This document shows positions 4,928 to 7,207 of a DNA stretch of 7,207 nucleotides, in pieces; the stretch's first letter is position 1; every line of letters begins with the position of its first letter. A program made the translations under genes and the position numbers. This DNA is from Thauera sp. (GTDB taxonomy: Bacteria > Pseudomonadota > Gammaproteobacteria > Burkholderiales > Rhodocyclaceae). The stretch is from assembly GCA_023150215.1 (NCBI GenBank), contig JAKLLJ010000169.1, positions 1 to 7,207 on the forward strand, written 5' to 3'. A model generated the notes under the pieces. It had not been told where the DNA came from, did no database searches, and was given only the letters and a program-made list of their open reading frames with translations.

Positions 4928-5704
4928 ATGCCGAACCGATTCAAGAACAAGGTCGCCGTGATCACCGGTGCCGCGCAGGGCATCGGCAAGCGCGTCGCCG
5001 AGAAGATGGCCAAGGAGAAAGGCATCCTCGTCCTCGTCGACCGGTCAGAGATCGTGCACGAAGTTGCCGAGGCGCTGAAGAAGAAGACCGAGGTCCTCAG
5101 CCTGACGGCCGACCTCGAGAAGTTCACCGACTGTCAGCGCGTGATGGAAAAGGCGGCCAAGAAGTTCGGCCGCATCGACATCCTGATCAACAACGTCGGC
5201 GGCACGATCTGGACCAAGCCTTACGAGCACTACACCGAGGACGAGATCGAGTCGGAAGTCCGTCGCTCGCTGTTCCCGACCTTGTGGTGCTGCCGCACCG
5301 CCTTGCCCTACATGCAGGAACAGGGCAAGGGCTCGATCGTCAACGTCTCGTCGATCGCCACCCGCGGCGTCAATCGCGTGCCCTACGGTGCGGCCAAGGG
5401 CGGCGTCAATGCGCTGACTGCCTGCCTGGCATTCGAGAACGCCGAGCGCGGCATCCGCGTCAATGCCACCGCGCCCGGCGCGACCGAGGCGCCACCGCGC
5501 CGCGTTCCGCGCAACACCTCCGAACAGTCGGAGCAGGAAAAGCTCTGGTACAAGCAGATCTACACCCAGTCGATCGACAGCAGCCTGATGAAGCGCTACG
5601 GCACGCTCGACGAGCAAGCCGATCCGATCCTGTTCCTCGCCTCCGATGAGTCCGCCTACATCACCGGCAGCATCCTGCCGGTCGGCGGCGGCGACCTCGG
5701 CTGA
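4928..5704 (+). CDS. benD: 1,6-dihydroxycyclohexa-2,4-diene-1-carboxylate dehydrogenase (cis-diol dehydrogenase)
   Basis: This 258-residue short-chain dehydrogenase/reductase oxidises the benzoate (or toluate) cis-diol with NAD+, giving catechol (or methylcatechol), CO2 and NADH. It shows the SDR nucleotide motif TGAAQGIG (13-20), an acidic residue D38 expected to select NAD over NADP, NNVGG (88-92), catalytic serine S141 or S142, and Y153-X3-K157. The substitution NNVG for the usual NNAG and the C-terminal PVGGGDLG fit my recollection of the BenD/XylL group. The start at 4928 has AGGAG 5 bases upstream. The long open frame reaching back to 4184 is only antiphase reading of the reductase gene. 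It is the last gene of the operon, 26 bases after the reductase, and is followed by an intrinsic terminator. Its product is the substrate of the divergently encoded catechol 2,3-dioxygenase. Confidence 0.95.
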   Translation: MPNRFKNKVAVITGAAQGIGKRVAEKMAKEKGILVLVDRSEIVHEVAEALKKKTEVLSLTADLEKFTDCQRVMEKAAKKFGRIDILINNVGGTIWTKPYEHYTEDEIESEVRRSLFPTLWCCRTALPYMQEQGKGSIVNVSSIATRGVNRVPYGAAKGGVNALTACLAFENAERGIRVNATAPGATEAPPRRVPRNTSEQSEQEKLWYKQIYTQSIDSSLMKRYGTLDEQADPILFLASDESAYITGSILPVGGGDLG

Positions 5705-5755
5705 GCGCCGCGCACTCGATACGACTCCCTCCCCTCGCCCTCCGGGCGAAATTTC

Positions 5756-5794
5756 GGGCCGTTCCCGCAGCAATGCGGGGCGGCCCATTTTTTT
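5756..5794 (+). terminator. Rho-independent terminator of the dioxygenase operon
   Basis: GGGCCG (5756-5761) pairs with CGGCCC (5781-5786), and CCCGCA (5764-5769) pairs with TGCGGG (5774-5779). A small internal loop separates the two stems, and a GCAA loop of the stable GNRA class caps the hairpin. Seven T residues follow at 5788-5794. It lies about 50 bases after the dehydrogenase stop and separates the catabolic operon from the regulator gene. Confidence 0.92.
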
Positions 5795-5938
5795 GTCGCC
5801 GCTCACCACCGCCAGGCGTGTCGCGAGCGCGCGCCGCCGGGCACGCCCCCATCACGACTCGAGGAACAAAAACGAAGCTTTGCGCGATTGCGGTAGACCC
5901 GATGATGCACCTGTCCGCGTTCTCGCCTAATCTGAACA
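5795..5938. other. Non-coding stretch with no recognised feature
   Basis: Between the operon terminator and the regulator promoter the sequence is G+C-rich at first and becomes more A+T-rich rightwards. I found no convincing gene, RNA or large repeat here. In particular there is no copy of the TGCA-N6-GGNTA activator half-site seen in the divergent control region. Confidence 0.5.
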
Positions 5939-5967
5939 TAGACAAAACTTCTCCTCTCCCATAAAAT
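5939..5967 (+). promoter_or_regulatory. Sigma70-like promoter of the regulator gene
   Basis: TAGACA (5939-5944, 5 of 6 matches to TTGACA) and TAAAAT (5962-5967, 5 of 6 matches to TATAAT) are separated by the ideal 17 bases. This sits in a locally A+T-rich patch unlike the surrounding sequence. Transcription would start near 5974, leaving a leader of about 130 bases. The good consensus suggests constitutive or repressible expression without an activator. Confidence 0.7.
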
Positions 5968-5989
5968 CGAGATTATTGATTATCTCGAT
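5966..5989. promoter_or_regulatory. 24-bp palindrome across the -10 and start point of the regulator promoter (candidate operator)
   Basis: ATCGAGAT (5966-5973) is the exact inverse of ATCTCGAT (5982-5989), and two further inner pairs match, giving 10 of 12 symmetric positions centred between 5977 and 5978. It covers the end of the -10 box and the expected transcription start, the classic place for a repressor. It does not resemble the XylS half-site. If transcribed it could also form a weak leader hairpin. Which protein would bind is unknown. Confidence 0.55.
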
Positions 5990-6102
5990 ACATGAAGTTG
6001 ATAGCGCGATAGTAGCCAGGCAGGACGACAAGAAAGCGGGCATCCGGGGCACGATGCAGCACGCATGGACCGGAGTACCGATCACGGAGCGAGGGGCCAG
6101 AA

Positions 6103-7071
6103 ATGTCGATGAGTTTTCTCAACGCCAGCAGCAACATCTACTCGGCGGCAAGCCCGTTCGAGGTATCGGAGTACGTCAACCGGAACGTTGGCCTGCACCG
6201 GCTGCGCCTGTCCGGCTCGACGCACACCAGCGCATCTCTGCGCCACCGCAAGGCGGGCGCCCTCGATCTCTGCCGCCTGAGCTACGGCGCCGAGGCGCGC
6301 GTGCTGTCCGAGGGGCTAAAAGACATCTACCACGTGCAGTTCATCCTGCGCGGGAAGTGCCGCTACACCTTGCCGCGCTCGACGCTCGACCTGTCGGCAG
6401 GGCACTTCCTGATGATCAACCCCAACGAGCCGCTCGATCTCACCTATTCCGAGGACTGCGAGAAGTTCATCGTCAAGGTGCCCACTGCGATGGTCAATGA
6501 AGCCTGTGCCGAGCACCGCTGGTACGCCTTCGACGAGCGCATCCGCTTTCAGCAGATCCCCTACCGCTGCGAGGAACTCAGCAACTTCATGATGCTGGTC
6601 AACCTGCTGTGCGACGAGGCAGAGTCCGGCCAGGCGACACCGCAGATCCTCCAGCACTACAACCGGGTGGTGACGAGCAAGCTGATGACCATGCTCCGGC
6701 ATAACGTCGACCTGGCCGCTCCCAGCCTCCATTCGGTGTGCTTCGAGCGGCTCGCGCGCTACATCGACGAGAACATCAAGCTGGACCTGAGCGCCGAACA
6801 GCTGTCGCGCCACTCCAATCTCAGCCTGCGTTCGCTCTACCTGCTGTTCGAGAAGAACGTCAGGATGACGCCCAAGCAGTACATCCGGCAGAAGAAGCTC
6901 GAGCACGTCCACGCCACCCTGATCGATCCGGCTCGCCCGGCACCGAACGTGACCGCGGTAGCACTCGAATACGGCTTCACGCACCTCGGGCGGTTCTCGG
7001 AACTCTATCGATCGACCTACGGCGTCCTGCCCTCGGAGTCGATGCGCACCCGCCAGCGCGCCTGCGCCTGA
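6103..7071 (+). CDS. AraC/XylS-family transcriptional activator (BenR/XylS-like)
   Basis: This 322-residue regulator matches the length and layout of XylS/BenR, which activate benzoate or toluate operons when bound to the aromatic acid. The N-terminal part (about 1-200) contains the AraC ligand-binding-like stretch HVQFILRGKCRYTL and GHFLMINPNEPLDL. The C terminus has two helix-turn-helix motifs, about 229-252 (LSAEQLSRHSNLSLRSLYLLFE) described by its core LSRHSNLSLRSLY, and 282-312 with GFTHLGRFSELYRSTYG and LPSE, the AraC-family signature. The start at 6103 has GAGGGG about 7 bases upstream, and M3 at 6109 is a possible alternative. The gene has its own promoter and terminators on both sides. 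The four XylS-type half-sites in the divergent control region are its obvious targets. Its inducer cannot be read from the sequence, so I do not choose between the names benR and xylS. Confidence 0.93.
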   Translation: MSMSFLNASSNIYSAASPFEVSEYVNRNVGLHRLRLSGSTHTSASLRHRKAGALDLCRLSYGAEARVLSEGLKDIYHVQFILRGKCRYTLPRSTLDLSAGHFLMINPNEPLDLTYSEDCEKFIVKVPTAMVNEACAEHRWYAFDERIRFQQIPYRCEELSNFMMLVNLLCDEAESGQATPQILQHYNRVVTSKLMTMLRHNVDLAAPSLHSVCFERLARYIDENIKLDLSAEQLSRHSNLSLRSLYLLFEKNVRMTPKQYIRQKKLEHVHATLIDPARPAPNVTAVALEYGFTHLGRFSELYRSTYGVLPSESMRTRQRACA

Positions 7072-7155
7072 CGATCGACCCGGCGTGCCGCATGCAGCGG
7101 CCGCGCCGGGTCCTTGCGCTCGCAACGGAATGCGATCGAGCGCCGAGCGCATAAG

Positions 7156-7193
7156 AAAAAACCACCAATCGCAAGGCGATTGGTGGTTTTTTT
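7156..7193. terminator. Bidirectional rho-independent terminator between the regulator and a tRNA gene
   Basis: ACCACCAATCGC (7161-7172) pairs perfectly with GCGATTGGTGGT (7176-7187) around a 3-base loop. Seven T residues (7187-7193) follow on the plus strand, and an A-tract (7156-7161) precedes it, giving a T-run on the minus strand. It can therefore end the regulator transcript from the left and a minus-strand transcript, apparently a tRNA, from the right. Confidence 0.93.
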
Positions 7194-7194
7194 G

Positions 7195-7207
7195 TGGCGG
7201 AGTGGAC
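7195..7207 (-). tRNA. 3' end of a probable tRNA-Asp, cut by the window edge
   Basis: Read on the minus strand, the last 13 bases are GTCCACTCCGCCA. This fits the end of a tRNA: last base of the T-stem region, 7-base acceptor strand CCACTCC, discriminator G and encoded CCA. Bacterial tRNA-Asp has a discriminator G and a closely similar acceptor end, so Asp is the best guess. The adjoining terminator, only one base beyond the CCA, has a T-run in the right orientation to end this transcript. The identification rests on 13 bases and needs the neighbouring sequence. Confidence 0.55.

Noticed and set aside
5735..5749. 6-bp hairpin TCGCCC/GGGCGA just upstream of the operon terminator
   Set aside because: It has no T-tract and a short stem. 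The much better terminator 7 bases further on explains the region.
5900..6060. TGCA sequences upstream of the regulator as possible XylS half-sites
   Set aside because: None is followed at the right distance by GGNTA on either strand, so they do not meet the motif.

Overview
This window is a compact aromatic-acid degradation cluster. It holds a divergently transcribed benzoate/toluate 1,2-dioxygenase pathway and a catechol meta-cleavage module, together with what looks like their own AraC/XylS-family activator. The DNA is strongly G+C-rich with GC-biased third codon positions. The gene types and the spaced Shine-Dalgarno sequences (GGAG/GAGG) fit a proteobacterium. My best guess is a betaproteobacterium of the Thauera/Azoarcus/Aromatoleum kind, but this rests on general resemblance only, because no taxonomic marker gene is present.

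Layout, left to right. Positions 1-41 may hold the first codons of another minus-strand gene. Positions 42-262 are non-coding and carry strong hairpins. A minus-strand pair follows: catechol 2,3-dioxygenase (263-1192), preceded in its own transcription direction by a XylT-type [2Fe-2S] ferredoxin (1367-1678). A 294-bp divergent control region (1679-1972) then separates it from a plus-strand operon encoding the dioxygenase large subunit (1973-3313), small subunit (3334-3822), reductase (3891-4901) and cis-diol dehydrogenase (4928-5704). That operon ends in a clear intrinsic terminator (5756-5794). A separate plus-strand XylS/BenR-like regulator gene (6103-7071) has its own sigma70-like promoter. 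It ends at a bidirectional terminator (7156-7193), immediately beyond which the last 13 bases look like the 3' end of a minus-strand tRNA, probably tRNA-Asp.

How the genes work together. The dioxygenase (alpha and beta subunits plus flavin/iron-sulfur reductase) turns benzoate or an alkylbenzoate into a cis-diol carboxylate. The dehydrogenase rearomatises this to catechol with loss of CO2. The extradiol dioxygenase opens the ring to 2-hydroxymuconic semialdehyde, and the ferredoxin probably rescues oxidised dioxygenase. The later meta-pathway enzymes are not in the window.

The most striking feature is the divergent control region. It contains four copies of TGCA-N6-GGATA, which matches the known XylS recognition pattern TGCA-N6-GGNTA. 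They are arranged as two direct-repeat pairs, one facing each operon, perfectly symmetric about position 1866. This directly predicts that one activator, most simply the one encoded at 6103-7071, switches on both arms together. The gene set is that of the TOL-plasmid XYZL-T-E-S segment, but with T and E inverted to the other side of a duplicated operator. I see no evidence of a wholly new enzyme system. The novelty lies in the regulatory architecture.
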